Assembly: GCA_035290065.1 (NCBI GenBank)
Contig: DATDVD010000150.1
Coordinates: 1 to 7,227, forward strand
Length of the DNA stretch: 7,227 nt
Reading direction: 5' to 3'
Source: DATDVD01 sp035290065
GTDB taxonomy: Bacteria > Pseudomonadota > Gammaproteobacteria > Coxiellales > Coxiellaceae
Both the position numbers and the translations under genes were made by a program. The notes under the pieces are model-generated. The model had not been told where the DNA came from, did no database searches, and saw only the letters and a program-made list of their open reading frames with translations. This document shows positions 1-6,261 of this stretch, piece after piece (the stretch's first letter is position 1; every line of letters begins with the position of its first letter).

Positions 1-139
1 GCGTTTCCAAATCGACGCGACGAAAAATAATGCCTGTATCGATGGGTGCTGGTTTTAAGGTTAAATAAACCTTTTCCCCTGTATGAACACCAATCCCTGC
101 GGCTCGAATAACATTTTTGAGTGTACGTTGTTTGATCAT
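1..139 (-). CDS. lpxC: UDP-3-O-acyl-N-acetylglucosamine deacetylase, N-terminal part (runs off the window)
   Basis: LpxC is the zinc-dependent cytoplasmic deacetylase that performs the committed step of lipid A synthesis. Only the first 46 codons are present. They begin [20 protein letters not shown] and continue with a TLKPAP segment and IIFRRVDL, matching the start of gammaproteobacterial LpxC nearly residue for residue (E. coli begins [20 protein letters not shown]). The zinc ligands and catalytic residues lie beyond the window. The ATG at 137-139 is supported by this match and by a Shine-Dalgarno AGGTG (complement of 145-149) five bases upstream. lpxC is the last gene of the dcw cluster, as in E. 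coli, and follows ftsZ with a 181-bp gap that holds a promoter and a REP pair. Identification is firm; completeness of the rest of the gene cannot be judged. Confidence 0.96.
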   Translation of the reverse strand, partial: [46 protein letters not shown]

Positions 140-185
140 AAATGCACCTAACTATTTAAAAAATCGTCCTTGAAAAATGAGGCGC

Positions 186-215
186 ATTCTAGCACGGCTT
201 TTTTTACAAAGCCAA
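186..215 (-). promoter_or_regulatory. Likely sigma-70 promoter of lpxC
   Basis: Read on the minus strand, a -35 box TTGGCT (210-215, 4 of 6 consensus bases) is followed after 18 bp by TAGAAT (186-191, 5 of 6). The -10 box is preceded by TGC, giving an extended -10. Transcription would start near 179 and leave a leader of about 40 bases before the lpxC ATG. This would let lpxC be expressed independently of ftsZ. It is a consensus match only. Confidence 0.6.
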
Positions 216-219
216 GGGC

Positions 220-318
220 AGGATATCCCGGCATACCGTAGGGGCAGCCAAAGTCTGCCCTCCGTTTATCATTAAGCACAGGCAGAGCACTCCGCCCCTA
301 CAAAACGAGCGATATCCT
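220..318. repeat. REP-like inverted doublet (REPIN) between ftsZ and lpxC
   Basis: A forward hairpin with GTAG at its 5' foot (238-241) has stem GGGCAG (242-247), loop CCAAAGT and CTGCCC (255-260). A second, degenerate palindrome in opposite orientation (about 281-297, GGCAGAG facing CTCCGCC) ends in CTAC (298-301), the complement of GTAG. The two halves thus pair as GTAGGGGC/GCCCCTAC. An outer inverted repeat AGGATATC (220-227) and GATATCCT (311-318) encloses the whole unit and ends two bases from the ftsZ stop codon. It may also end or stabilise the ftsZ transcript, but no T-tract follows the stem. Confidence 0.75.
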
Positions 319-320
319 AC

Positions 321-1487
321 CTACGATTGTTCCTCTTGTTTACGCAAAAAGGCAGGGATATCGAGGTAATCAATGTCCTTGTCTTTCAAACTCTCTTCCG
401 GCAATTCCCGTCTGATTTGTACGGTTTCGACATCATTGCGCTTAAAAGTGGGGCGATCTAATTGATGGTAATCCATCGTGCCATCGTTGCGGGTTACTTT
501 GGCCGCCGGTGCCTTATGAGCTACACCCCCTATCGCGGCTAAACCGGTTACCACCACGGTAACGCGTAATTCATCCGTCATTTCAGGGTCAATAACAGTA
601 CCCACGACCACCGTAGCATTTTCCGTGGTAAAGGCTTTAACCGTATCACCCACCGCTTCGAATTCGCCAATCGACATATCAGGGCCGGCTGTAATATTCA
701 CTAAAATACCTTTCGCACCCGTAAAATCGACATCTTCTAACAAGGGGCTGCTAATCGCTGCTTCCGCTGCTTCACGGGCGCGATTTTCACCGCTGCTAAC
801 ACCTGTGCCCATCATGGCCATGCCCATTTCGGACATGACGGTTCGCACGTCTGCAAAGTCTACGTTGATTAAGCCTGGGCGCGTAATTAAATCCGCAATT
901 CCTTGAACAGCACCTAATAACACATTATTAGCCGCTTTAAAGGCATTTAATAAGCTGATGGATTTACCCAATACACTCAGCAGTTTGTTATTGGGAATAG
1001 TAATCAGCGAATCGACATATTGGCTTAGATTCCGAATGCCTTCTTCTGCCACCGCCATGCGTTTACGGCCCTCAAAGGCAAACGGTTTAGTGACCACTGC
1101 CACCGTTAAAATGCCTAATTCTTTGGCAATTTGAGCGACCACAGGAGCGGCCCCTGTGCCCGTACCACCCCCCATACCGGCTGTAATAAAGACCATATCT
1201 GTGCCTTCTAAAATTTCACGGATATATTCTCGATTTTCTTCGGCCGCTTGACGGCCCACCAATGGATCAGCCCCAGCTCCTAATCCTTTGGTAATTTCTT
1301 CGCCCAATTGCAACAGCGTTTTAGCGCTGGATCGATTGAGCGCTTGCGCATCGGTATTCGCCGCTACGAACTCCACCCCATCGATGTGCTCGTTAATCAT
1401 GTGCTCAACGGCATTACCACCGCCACCCCCAATACCAATTACTTTAATCATTGCGTTATGCGGAGAAGAATCACCCAATTCAAACAT
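321..1487 (-). CDS. ftsZ: Cell division protein FtsZ
   Basis: FtsZ is the tubulin-like GTPase that polymerises into the cytokinetic ring at midcell. The protein has 388 residues, close to the 383 of E. coli. Visible motifs are the glycine-rich nucleotide loop GIGGGGGNAVEHM (18-30), the tubulin signature GGGTGTG (106-112), the T7 synergy loop NVDFAD (208-213) with both catalytic aspartates, a variable linker from about 320 to 370, and the C-terminal peptide YLDIPAFLRKQ (374-384) that binds FtsA and ZipA. A GTG at 1500-1502 in the same frame would add five residues. The ATG at 1485-1487 is preferred because GGGAG lies eight bases upstream and because family members begin MFE. ftsA ends 19 bp upstream, so the two are very probably cotranscribed. 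All key residues are intact. Confidence 0.98.
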   Translation of the reverse strand: MFELGDSSPHNAMIKVIGIGGGGGNAVEHMINEHIDGVEFVAANTDAQALNRSSAKTLLQLGEEITKGLGAGADPLVGRQAAEENREYIREILEGTDMVFITAGMGGGTGTGAAPVVAQIAKELGILTVAVVTKPFAFEGRKRMAVAEEGIRNLSQYVDSLITIPNNKLLSVLGKSISLLNAFKAANNVLLGAVQGIADLITRPGLINVDFADVRTVMSEMGMAMMGTGVSSGENRAREAAEAAISSPLLEDVDFTGAKGILVNITAGPDMSIGEFEAVGDTVKAFTTENATVVVGTVIDPEMTDELRVTVVVTGLAAIGGVAHKAPAAKVTRNDGTMDYHQLDRPTFKRNDVETVQIRRELPEESLKDKDIDYLDIPAFLRKQEEQS

Positions 1488-1495
1488 TCTATTTA

Positions 1496-1500
1496 CTCCC
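1496..1500 (-). promoter_or_regulatory. Ribosome binding site that sets the ftsZ start
   Basis: The minus strand reads GGGAG, eight bases before the ATG at 1487. It overlaps the alternative GTG at 1500-1502, which has no comparable site of its own, so it argues for the shorter FtsZ. Confidence 0.75.
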
Positions 1501-1506
1501 ACCCTA

Positions 1507-2739
1507 TTAAAAATTCCCGTGAAACCAACTTTTCATACGCGTCCATAAACCTTGCGCGTTACCGAATTTACCGATGGATCGACCATCTTCTAGCTCTTTG
1601 CGGCCATACAATAATAATCCAACTCCGGTAGAAAATCCCGGATTTTCCCGCACATCTACTAAGCCCCCTACATGTTGAGGCAACCCTAAACGGACGGGCA
1701 TTTGAAAAATCGTTTCCGCTAATTCAATCGCACCATTAACATTGGAGGCACCTCCGGTTAATACAATGCCAGAAGCAACGATATCTTCAAAACCACTGCG
1801 TCGTAATTCTGCCAATACCAAGGCAAACAATTCTTCGTAGCGCGCTGCCACCACTTTGGCGAGGGCTTGTTTTTGAATCTGTTTGGGCGGACGCTCCGCT
1901 ACACTGGGTACTTGAATCATTTCATCCGGGCTCATAGTGTTGGGCAACACGGAAGCATATTTGATTTTAATTTGTTCGGCATGTTTGGTGGGCGTTCGAA
2001 GCGCTACCGCCACATCGTTCGTGACATGATCACCTGCAATGGGAATAACGGCTGTATGACGAATCGCTCCTTCCGTAAACACAGCAATATCGGTCGTGCC
2101 ACCCCCGATATCGACCATGCACACGCCCAATTCTTTTTCATCTTCGCTTAACACGGCATAGCTGGATGCTAATTGTTCCAACACAATGTCATTGACTTTT
2201 AAATGGCATAATTTAATGCATTTGGTAATATTTTGTGCCGCACTCACTGCTCCCGTCACAATATGAACTTTGGATTCTAATCGCACGCCCGACATACCAA
2301 TCGGTTCGCGTATGCCTTCTTGTTGATCGATTACAAATTCTTGCGGGAGAATGTGAAGAATTTTTTGATCGGCGGGGATGGCCACGGCCTTGGCTGCATC
2401 AATAACCCGCTCCACATCGCTTTGTAATACTTCGGCATCCCGAATCGCCACAATGCCATGGGAATTTAGGCTGCGAATATGGCTGCCGGCAATGCCTGCA
2501 AATACGGATTCAATTTGACGCCCCGACATTAATTCGGCTTCTTCAACCGCACGCTGAATGGATTGGACCGTGGAATCAATATTGACTACCACGCCTCGTT
2601 TCAAACCGTGAGACGGATGCGTGCCAAAGCCGATGACTTCAATGCGGCCTTCGGCATTGAGCTCACCCACTAATGCGGCAATTTTACTGGTCCCGATATC
2701 CAATGCTACGATCAGATCTTTATCGGATTTTTTGGGCAT
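1507..2739 (-). CDS. ftsA: Cell division protein FtsA
   Basis: FtsA is the actin-like ATPase that anchors FtsZ filaments to the inner membrane and recruits later division proteins. The 410-residue length is close to E. coli FtsA (420). Actin-fold signatures are in order: phosphate-1 loop VALDIGTSKI (11-20), the FtsA-specific 1C subdomain at about 84-165, phosphate-2 loop VDIGGGTTDI (209-218), and adenosine loop GIVLTGGASN (324-333). The C-terminus LWTRMKSWFHGNF (398-410) is an amphipathic helix with bulky hydrophobic and basic residues, the expected membrane-targeting sequence. The start has a good GGAG site (2746-2749) six bases upstream. It lies 140 bp after ftsQ with its own candidate promoter, and 19 bp before ftsZ. 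No key motif is missing. Confidence 0.98.
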   Translation of the reverse strand: MPKKSDKDLIVALDIGTSKIAALVGELNAEGRIEVIGFGTHPSHGLKRGVVVNIDSTVQSIQRAVEEAELMSGRQIESVFAGIAGSHIRSLNSHGIVAIRDAEVLQSDVERVIDAAKAVAIPADQKILHILPQEFVIDQQEGIREPIGMSGVRLESKVHIVTGAVSAAQNITKCIKLCHLKVNDIVLEQLASSYAVLSEDEKELGVCMVDIGGGTTDIAVFTEGAIRHTAVIPIAGDHVTNDVAVALRTPTKHAEQIKIKYASVLPNTMSPDEMIQVPSVAERPPKQIQKQALAKVVAARYEELFALVLAELRRSGFEDIVASGIVLTGGASNVNGAIELAETIFQMPVRLGLPQHVGGLVDVRENPGFSTGVGLLLYGRKELEDGRSIGKFGNAQGLWTRMKSWFHGNF

Positions 2740-2835
2740 TCAGGTCTCCGTGTGCGTAACCACTCAATATTAGGGGATCCTACGCTCGCACTTTAAAGTT
2801 CCTTCTTAAAAGTAACGCGAATCGTAATGTCTCTC

Positions 2836-2865
2836 AGTGTAGCATGCAAGCAGTATTTACAGCAA
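2836..2865 (-). promoter_or_regulatory. Likely sigma-70 promoter of ftsA-ftsZ
   Basis: In the 140-bp ftsQ-ftsA gap the minus strand has TTGCTG (2860-2865), an 18-bp spacer and TACACT (2836-2841), with TGC just before the -10 box (extended -10). Transcription would start near 2829, giving a leader of about 90 bases. Separate promoters that raise ftsA-ftsZ expression are known in E. coli; their presence here is inferred from consensus. Confidence 0.5.
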
Positions 2866-2879
2866 ATGTTGAATGCATT

Positions 2880-3587
2880 TCATGAAGAGGTGATCGAAAA
2901 CCCATTGGGATAGCGCAAATCAACTTGCGTCATTTTTTGGCCGTGTTTTTGCAATTCGGGATACCATGCAATAAAACGCGCCCATCGAAAGAGCGGGTCT
3001 TTTCGCCCTACAATAACGATGAGCCCTGAATTTAAGGTGAGCTGCCAACTCCCGCGGGAGTTTAAATTCAATAGATTAATACTTAATGATAAGGGCTGGA
3101 GTAAGTGTTGAAGTTGAACGTATTGATTATAGACTTCTTCTTCGGAACCCAGAGGGCCGTTTAACTCAACCAGCTGTTCGGGGAGGGTGGAAACAGCAGG
3201 ATAGAAGGTTTGAAACGAGTGATCGATAAGGCCATCTTTGCCCCAGCGGGCAATAGGAGTTCTTTCTTTAATAAAAATGTCCAGGCGATTGGGCCATACG
3301 CGACGAATGGACACGGCTTGCACCCAGGGAAGTTGTAATAATTTTCGTTCGATATGGCTGGGGTGGATGCTTAAAAAATTATGGTTTAATTCCGACCGTA
3401 CTAAGGCTTGAACGTCCGCTGGCTCAACCAACCCATCACGCGCCCTCACGACCACCCGCCCCACCGGTAAAAACGCCGGATTTTTAAACGCCTGCCAAAG
3501 CGCATACCCTTCCTGCCCGCCATACCACCATAGCATCAAAAGCAGCGGTACTTGCCATACGCCTGGATGTCGAAGAAAACGTAACAT
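2880..3587 (-). CDS. ftsQ: Cell division protein FtsQ
   Basis: FtsQ is the bitopic divisome protein that, with FtsB and FtsL, connects the early ring to septal peptidoglycan synthesis. From the ATG at 3585-3587 it has 235 residues (E. coli 276). A short basic head (MLRFLRH) leads into a hydrophobic membrane segment (about 10-24). A POTRA domain follows (about 40-110), containing the signature LPWVQAVSIRRVWPNRLDI (86-104) and then ERTPIARW (108-115). The C-terminal beta domain includes SWQLTLNSG (180-188) and VDLRYPNGF (222-230). The cytoplasmic head is unusually short. The frame stays open upstream to an ATG at 3728, but those 47 residues are translated REP repeat, so I reject the longer form. 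No Shine-Dalgarno site precedes the chosen ATG, which leaves the start somewhat uncertain. Confidence 0.92.
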   Translation of the reverse strand: MLRFLRHPGVWQVPLLLMLWWYGGQEGYALWQAFKNPAFLPVGRVVVRARDGLVEPADVQALVRSELNHNFLSIHPSHIERKLLQLPWVQAVSIRRVWPNRLDIFIKERTPIARWGKDGLIDHSFQTFYPAVSTLPEQLVELNGPLGSEEEVYNQYVQLQHLLQPLSLSINLLNLNSRGSWQLTLNSGLIVIVGRKDPLFRWARFIAWYPELQKHGQKMTQVDLRYPNGFSITSS

Positions 3588-3594
3588 GAAAATG

Positions 3595-3603
3595 AGTATA
3601 ACA
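3595..3603 (-). promoter_or_regulatory. Candidate extended -10 box immediately before ftsQ
   Basis: The minus strand reads TGTTATACT, an extended -10 (TGn plus TATACT, 5 of 6), whose last base is seven bases before the ftsQ ATG. No good -35 box is seen at 16-19 bp. If used, transcription would begin at about the start codon and the mRNA would be leaderless, which would fit the absence of a Shine-Dalgarno site. Weak evidence. Confidence 0.3.
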
Positions 3604-3651
3604 CCGGCAATAGAAAATCCAGAAAATGTTATTGTTACCGTTACCGTACTT

Positions 3652-3781
3652 GTAGGGGCAGACCGTGGTCTGCCCGTCCGGCATCTAAACCTTACACCAC
3701 ATTCCAGAACAGGCCATGGCCTACTCATGTAAAACTTAAACCCTGTGCTACGTTCCTGGGCAGACCACGGTCTGCCCCTAC
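3652..3781. repeat. REP-like inverted doublet (REPIN), ftsQ-proximal copy
   Basis: The forward REP is GTAG (3652-3655) followed by a 9-bp perfect stem, GGGCAGACC (3656-3664) and GGTCTGCCC (3667-3675), with a 2-base loop. The reverse REP has the same stem at 3758-3766 and 3769-3777 and ends in CTAC (3778-3781). A weaker palindrome, AGGCCATGGCCT at about 3711-3722, sits between them. The two outer arms can also pair with each other over more than 20 bp, forming one long hairpin. Confidence 0.85.
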
Positions 3782-3856
3782 GGGGAAAAGATCAATGGGA
3801 GAAAGATCAACGAGAGAAAGATCAACGGGAGAAAGATCAATGGGAGAAAGATCAAA
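3782..3856. repeat. Five-unit 15-bp minisatellite
   Basis: Five tandem units of consensus GGGAGAAAGATCAAY begin at 3782, 3797, 3812, 3827 and 3842, with one or two changes each. The equivalent place in the other half of the duplication (4098-4120) has only about one and a half degenerate units, so the array expanded after or lost units since the duplication. The unit length is a multiple of three, which creates a spurious plus-strand reading frame. Confidence 0.85.
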
Positions 3857-3859
3857 CCG

Positions 3860-3904
3860 TCAAACGCCGATGATTTTGCATTCTGGCACCCACATTATTC
3901 CAAA
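3860..3904 (-). pseudogene. Duplicated murB 3' end (14 codons plus stop)
   Basis: Read on the minus strand this encodes FGIMWVPECKIIGV and a TGA stop. The true MurB ends FGIMLVPECKILGI. Four of 45 bases differ, three of the changes are non-synonymous, and one replaces a Leu with Trp. It has no start and no connection to any longer frame, so it is a non-coding relic of the tandem duplication. Confidence 0.85.
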
Positions 3905-3965
3905 AATGAATATAACACCGGCAATAGAAAATCCAGAAAATGTTATTGTTACCGTTACCGTACTT

Positions 3966-4097
3966 GTAGGGGCAGACCGTGGTCTGCCCGTCCGACATTT
4001 AAACCTTGCACTGCCTTCCAGAACAGGCCATGGCCCTGCTTCATGTAAAATTTAAACCTTGTGCTGCATTCCTGGGCAGACCACGGTCTGCCCCTAC
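3966..4097. repeat. REP-like inverted doublet (REPIN), murB-proximal copy
   Basis: This is the second copy of the doublet, with GTAG at 3966-3969, stem GGGCAGACC/GGTCTGCCC at 3970-3978 and 3981-3989, the reverse arm at 4074-4082 and 4085-4093, and CTAC at 4094-4097. The stems are identical to the other copy. Inside, a 23-bp segment starting ATTTAAACCTTG at 3997 recurs at 4050 with three mismatches, followed each time by a palindrome, so the element looks built from a 53-bp tandem unit. It ends 26 bp after the murB stop. Confidence 0.85.
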
Positions 4098-4123
4098 GGG
4101 AGAAGATTAAAAAGATCAAACTG

Positions 4124-5026
4124 TCAAATGCCGAGGATTTTGCATTCTGGTACCAACATTATTCCAAACTGGTCATGCACGGTTTTTGCAACATAATGAA
4201 TTAAATATTCAATATCATGAGCCGTAGCGCCCCCGATATTAATAATAAAATTCGCGTGCTTCTTCGAAACCTGTGCGCCACCGTATTGAAATCCCTTTAA
4301 GCCCGCTGCTTGAATTAAGCGCCCCGCAAAATCTCCAGGCGGATTTTTGAAAACAGAGCCACAACTGGGTAGACCAATCGGTTGAGTCTCATTGCGTTGT
4401 TTTAGTAAACGTTGAATCGCTTGTTTGGCCCGCCCCGAATCGCCCCGCGTAAAACGAAACGTTCCTGCCACAAAATATTCCTTCAACAAATCTTTGACGG
4501 TTCGATACGCAATGGCAAATTCTTCCGGTTTGCGCACAGTAATACGGCCTTGGTGATTCATGGTTTCTACCGTCGATACAAAAGACCATGTTTCCCCTCC
4601 AAAAGCTCCCGCGTTCATCGCTAACGCACCACCGACCGTGCCTGGGATACCGGCAAAAAAAGCACCGTCTTCAAATCCTTCTTTAACACACAGCTTCGAT
4701 ACTTTAGCACAGGTCACGCCTGCTTCTGCACGCAGGGTATGGTCATCCAGTAATTGCAATGCCTGCAATCCTGCTAACGTTAAAATAACGGTGCCCTTTA
4801 TGCCCCCGTCTCGCACTAACGTATTGCTACCTAATCCTATCCACGTCAGCGGTTCACTATCCGGCAATTGCGCTAAAAAGCCCTGTAAATCCTGTAAATC
4901 AGCGGGTCGATAAAAACGTTCCGCTTTCCCACCGCATCGCCACGAGGTATATCGCGCCAATGGATAATCGGTGTGAAATTCTCCGCGGAGATTATTCAAC
5001 GGGAAAGAGTGGGAAGAGAGGCTCAT
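4124..5026 (-). CDS. murB: UDP-N-acetylenolpyruvoylglucosamine reductase (MurB)
   Basis: MurB is the cytoplasmic FAD enzyme that reduces UDP-GlcNAc-enolpyruvate to UDP-MurNAc with NADPH. At 300 residues it is the shorter type II form, not the 342-residue E. coli type I. FAD-site motifs are YTSWRCGGKA (26-35), GLGSNTLVRDGGIKG (64-78) and FAGIPGTVGGALAMNAGAFG (124-143). Expected catalytic residues are present: Arg175 in AYRTVKD, Ser224 in CGSVFKNP, the proton donor, and Glu294 in VPECKILG. The ATG overlaps the murC stop as ATGA, so translation is probably coupled to murC; no strong Shine-Dalgarno site is seen. Its last 15 codons are duplicated 264 bp downstream. In many gammaproteobacteria ddlB follows; here it is absent. 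The enzyme looks fully functional. Confidence 0.97.
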   Translation of the reverse strand: MSLSSHSFPLNNLRGEFHTDYPLARYTSWRCGGKAERFYRPADLQDLQGFLAQLPDSEPLTWIGLGSNTLVRDGGIKGTVILTLAGLQALQLLDDHTLRAEAGVTCAKVSKLCVKEGFEDGAFFAGIPGTVGGALAMNAGAFGGETWSFVSTVETMNHQGRITVRKPEEFAIAYRTVKDLLKEYFVAGTFRFTRGDSGRAKQAIQRLLKQRNETQPIGLPSCGSVFKNPPGDFAGRLIQAAGLKGFQYGGAQVSKKHANFIINIGGATAHDIEYLIHYVAKTVHDQFGIMLVPECKILGI

Positions 5027-6243
5027 GGAGATTCAACCAGCACCGCTTTTTGGGCTGATAAAGAAGCGGCAATCCCGCCAATACTGCCAGCACCTTGGAG
5101 AATAACCACATCATTCGGCTGAACCGTGTGATGTAATTGAGACATTAAATTCTCTAATTGAGGCACTAATATCGGCGAACACATCCCGAGCTGCTCAATA
5201 GCATGACAAAGGGCATAACTATCGGCACCTTCGATAGGTTGCTCACCCGCGGAATAAACGCCTAACAAAATTAATACATCGGCTTGTGAAAGCGTTTCTG
5301 CAAATGAATCCATTAAATCACGCGTACGTGTATAACGATGCGGTTGGTACGCTAACACCAATCGTTGATGGGGAAAAGCACGGCGAGCAGCATCTAAAGT
5401 TGCTTTGATTTCACTCGGATGATGGCCATAATCATCAATCACTAACGCCGAACCCTTTTCAAATTCAATTTCCCCATGCACAAAAAATCGACGTTGGGTG
5501 CCGGGAAATGTTTTCAACGCACGTAATACAGCAGCTTCCTCTAATTTTAATTCATCTGCCAACGCAATAATAGCAATAGCATTGAGCGCATTGTGTTTGC
5601 CCGGCATATTGAGGATCACATTCAAGGAAGCTTTATTTTTTCGACGAACCGTAAACTGCGATTGCAATCCGGTTTGTTGAAAATTTAATAGCTGATAATC
5701 GGCTTCCGGCCTTTCGCCATAAAATACGTGTCGCGCGTGAATAGATTCAGCCACACGACAAACCGTAGGATCATCCATTTCTAAAATAGCCAACCCTTCG
5801 TCCGGTAATTTATTTAAAAAATTGACGAAAGTTTTTTCAAGTTTTGAAAAATTACCGTCGTAAGTTTCTAAATGGTCCGCATCAATATTGGTGACAATGC
5901 TAATATTTGACGATAAAAATAAAAAAGAAGCATCACTTTCATCGGCTTCCACTACAAAATGTTCACCCTTGCCAAATTGGGAAGGAGAAGCATAGCCATT
6001 TAAATAACCCCCAATCATAAAAGAAGGCGAGGCATTGGCTTGATCTAATACATAGGCGGCCATACCCGTGGTGGTAGTTTTACCGTGCGTTCCGGAGACA
6101 GCAATGCTGATTTTATTTTGCATTAACTCGGCTAGCATTTGCGCACGTTTAATCACCGGAATACCTAATTCTCGAGCAGCCTGAATTTCAGGATTGGACT
6201 CTTGAATGGCACTGGAATACACCACTAAATCGGCTTCTCGCAC
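5023..6243 (-). CDS. murC: UDP-N-acetylmuramate--L-alanine ligase (MurC), main part downstream of an in-frame stop
   Basis: MurC is the cytoplasmic ATP-dependent ligase that adds L-Ala to UDP-MurNAc. This part has 406 residues counted from a GTG at 6241-6243. It carries the ATP P-loop GTHGKTTTT (51-59), EADESDASF (99-107), NIDADHLETY (119-128), HNALNA (217-222), DDYGHHPSE (270-278) and QPHRYTRTRDL (300-310), so the central and C-terminal Mur ligase domains are complete. Homology begins before the GTG and continues in the same frame into the upstream fragment, so the GTG is not the ancestral start. An AAGGA lies 15 bases before it, too far for an ideal ribosome site, but reinitiation there is conceivable. 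The TGA stop overlaps the murB ATG by four bases. Alone, it lacks the first part of the UDP-binding domain and would probably be inactive. Confidence 0.9.
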   Translation of the reverse strand: MREADLVVYSSAIQESNPEIQAARELGIPVIKRAQMLAELMQNKISIAVSGTHGKTTTTGMAAYVLDQANASPSFMIGGYLNGYASPSQFGKGEHFVVEADESDASFLFLSSNISIVTNIDADHLETYDGNFSKLEKTFVNFLNKLPDEGLAILEMDDPTVCRVAESIHARHVFYGERPEADYQLLNFQQTGLQSQFTVRRKNKASLNVILNMPGKHNALNAIAIIALADELKLEEAAVLRALKTFPGTQRRFFVHGEIEFEKGSALVIDDYGHHPSEIKATLDAARRAFPHQRLVLAYQPHRYTRTRDLMDSFAETLSQADVLILLGVYSAGEQPIEGADSYALCHAIEQLGMCSPILVPQLENLMSQLHHTVQPNDVVILQGAGSIGGIAASLSAQKAVLVESP

Positions 6244-6261
6244 ATGTTCGGCTTTGTGTCC

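Larger units (their letters stand above)
3589..4168. repeat. Diverged tandem duplication filling the murB-ftsQ gap
   Basis: Two copies lie head to tail: 3589-3902 and 3903-4168. Each contains, left to right, a 62-bp leader (TATAACACCGG and onward), a REP doublet, a GGGAGAAAGATCAA-type spacer, and the last 15 codons of murB. The offset is 314 bp at the left end and 316 bp at the right end of the REP doublet, then shifts because the minisatellite is longer in the left copy. The joint at 3902-3906 is a run of A that matches A runs at both outer ends (3589-3592 and 4166-4168), suggesting duplication at microhomology. The left 90 bp differ at one base, while the spacer between the REP arms differs at many. 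This explains nearly the whole 536-bp gene-free stretch. Confidence 0.85.

Noticed and set aside
1488..1502. GTG start of ftsZ at 1502
   Set aside because: It has no ribosome site of its own, its five extra residues are not conserved, and the GGGAG site is correctly placed for the ATG at 1487.
625..2151. Plus-strand open frames at 625-906, 1288-1548, 1308-1631 and 1867-2151
   Set aside because: They are antisense shadows of ftsZ and ftsA, with low-complexity translations and no support as proteins.
3782..3856. CRISPR array
   Set aside because: The 15-bp units are directly adjacent with no spacers, and no cas gene is present.
3795..4055. Plus-strand reading frame of 86 codons
   Set aside because: It consists of the 15-bp minisatellite (repeated GERS peptides), the murB relic in antisense and REP arms; there is no domain and no ribosome site.
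4389..5680. Open frames overlapping murB and murC at 4389-4589, 4412-4624, 4560-4913 and 5498-5680
   Set aside because: They lie within strongly conserved murB and murC coding sequence and show no recognisable motif.
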